DNA from: Cryptomeria japonica
Taxonomy: Eukaryota > Streptophyta > Pinopsida > Cupressales > Cupressaceae
NCBI RefSeq assembly: GCF_030272615.1
Contig: NC_081405.1
Location: 317,115,041 to 317,179,040, forward strand
Reading direction: 5' to 3'
DNA length: 64,000 nt
Notes under the pieces: model-generated
Seen by the model: only the letters and a program-made list of their open reading frames with translations
Database searches by the model: none
What the model was told of the DNA's origin: nothing
Shown: positions 63,342 to 64,000 of the stretch, one piece after another
How positions within the stretch are numbered: the first letter of the stretch is position 1
How the letters are laid out: each line of letters begins with the position of its first letter
Made by a program: the position numbers and the translations under genes

Positions 63342-64000
63342 TATAATGCCCTGCTAGGAACACCACATCTAAGGGTGAAATAATGATTTTTTTTTTTTAA
63401 AGTATAAATCATATTAAGTGCATTAATTACTACAATAGCACTATAACAACACAAGCAGAAGACTTACACTAGAATTCCTTAAGGGTTACCAACAAAGAAT
63501 TAAAGTAAAAGTTAAATTCCATAATTACGATTAATCAAATATTCCATCATTTACTCAAAAACATAATAAGCCATATGCGATAACAAATTATTCCATTTGA
63601 AAGATTGAAAGGATACAATATAATTTCTCTTCAATAAAGAATTTAAACTAACCATATAGAAAGTTGATAAATAACATCCAAACTTAGGATTAAATTGATT
63701 TTCCAATACATGGCTCTCAATACATATAAAATTTACAACTTAACCAAATTACAAGGTTACATAAATTCATTTATACAATTGACCACATAGGTCTCCAAAG
63801 AGTAATAATCTCCATGTGAGTTAAAGCATGAGTCACGAACCACAAAAACACCTATGAAGCCAATCCTCGCATGAAGGTACAAACAAGAACATTTGATGGG
63901 AAGTGGCACTACCACCCGACCATGTAATTCCCAAAATGGAATCAGCCCATTGTGCTAGGAGATAGTAGAGGACCCTCAAGCAAGCATAATCATGACATGG
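63342..64000 (-). repeat. 5' LTR of G, first ~659 bp of PBS-proximal end (continues past window)
   Basis: The plus strand starts TATAATGCCC (TG changed to TA), then aligns with 54557-55220 with scattered substitutions and one short deletion. The remainder is off-window. Confidence 0.93.

Larger units (their letters stand above)
54557..64000 (-). mobile_element. Ty3/gypsy element G with about 4-kb LTRs, inactive; 5' LTR cut by window edge
   Basis: Minus strand: 5' LTR from 63342 past 64000, PBS 63339-63327, gag and pol 63187-58540 in gypsy order (PR, RT, RH, INT), a G-run polypurine region at 58531-58512, 3' LTR 58511-54557. Most coding parts from 62934 to 58726 share one frame with many stops. 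No chromodomain is visible after integrase. The two LTR starts are highly similar over the ~650 bp available; the 5' LTR lacks about a dozen bases near its start. Confidence 0.93.

Overview
The window looks like intergenic DNA from a large-genome seed plant. It is AT-rich, and every coding stretch I can identify belongs to a plant retrotransposon: Ty1/copia elements primed by initiator-Met tRNA, a Ty3/gypsy element with very long LTRs, and an L1-type LINE with a DUF4283-like ORF1 and a C-terminal RNase H. I see no host gene, tRNA, rRNA or CRISPR array. A gymnosperm such as a conifer is plausible from the density of old, nested elements, but the sequence alone does not prove it.

Left third (1-17000) is a nest of four LTR elements. 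D (+ strand copia, RT/RNase H only, 14296-~16800) was split by B (- strand copia; gag, protease and integrase, 2622-14295). B was in turn split by C (+ strand, 4387-12357) and apparently by A (- strand copia, LTR plus gag, 1-~2495, running off the left edge). C is the most unusual object in the window. It has two LTRs of equal length (1151 bp), a PBS, several polypurine-like motifs and an imperfect 5-bp target duplication, but no protease, integrase or reverse transcriptase. It carries a coiled-coil protein with five tandem zinc-knuckle motifs and a second 1126-codon frame of unknown function.

Middle (17600-36600): a 6-kb LINE relic is followed by a ~4.5-kb solo LTR (H, 24827-29310, with near-perfect target duplication) related to the gypsy LTRs at the right edge. 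After that come anonymous diverged repeats, including a ~0.7-kb sequence present twice, one copy interrupted by a 1.6-kb insertion.

Right half: E (36599-44506, - strand) is a complete but dead copia element with both LTRs. Its RNase H is interrupted by a 638-bp inverted-repeat element flanked by TAGT duplications. F (49009-51062) is a copia 3' end only (RNase H, polypurine cluster, LTR). G (54557 to beyond 64000, - strand) is a gypsy element with a 3955-bp LTR and a degenerate gag-pol that has lost catalytic residues in RT and integrase. The 5' LTR of G is cut by the window edge.

No element here looks able to move by itself: all pol regions carry stops, frameshifts or catalytic substitutions. 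C would have depended on proteins from another element even when intact.
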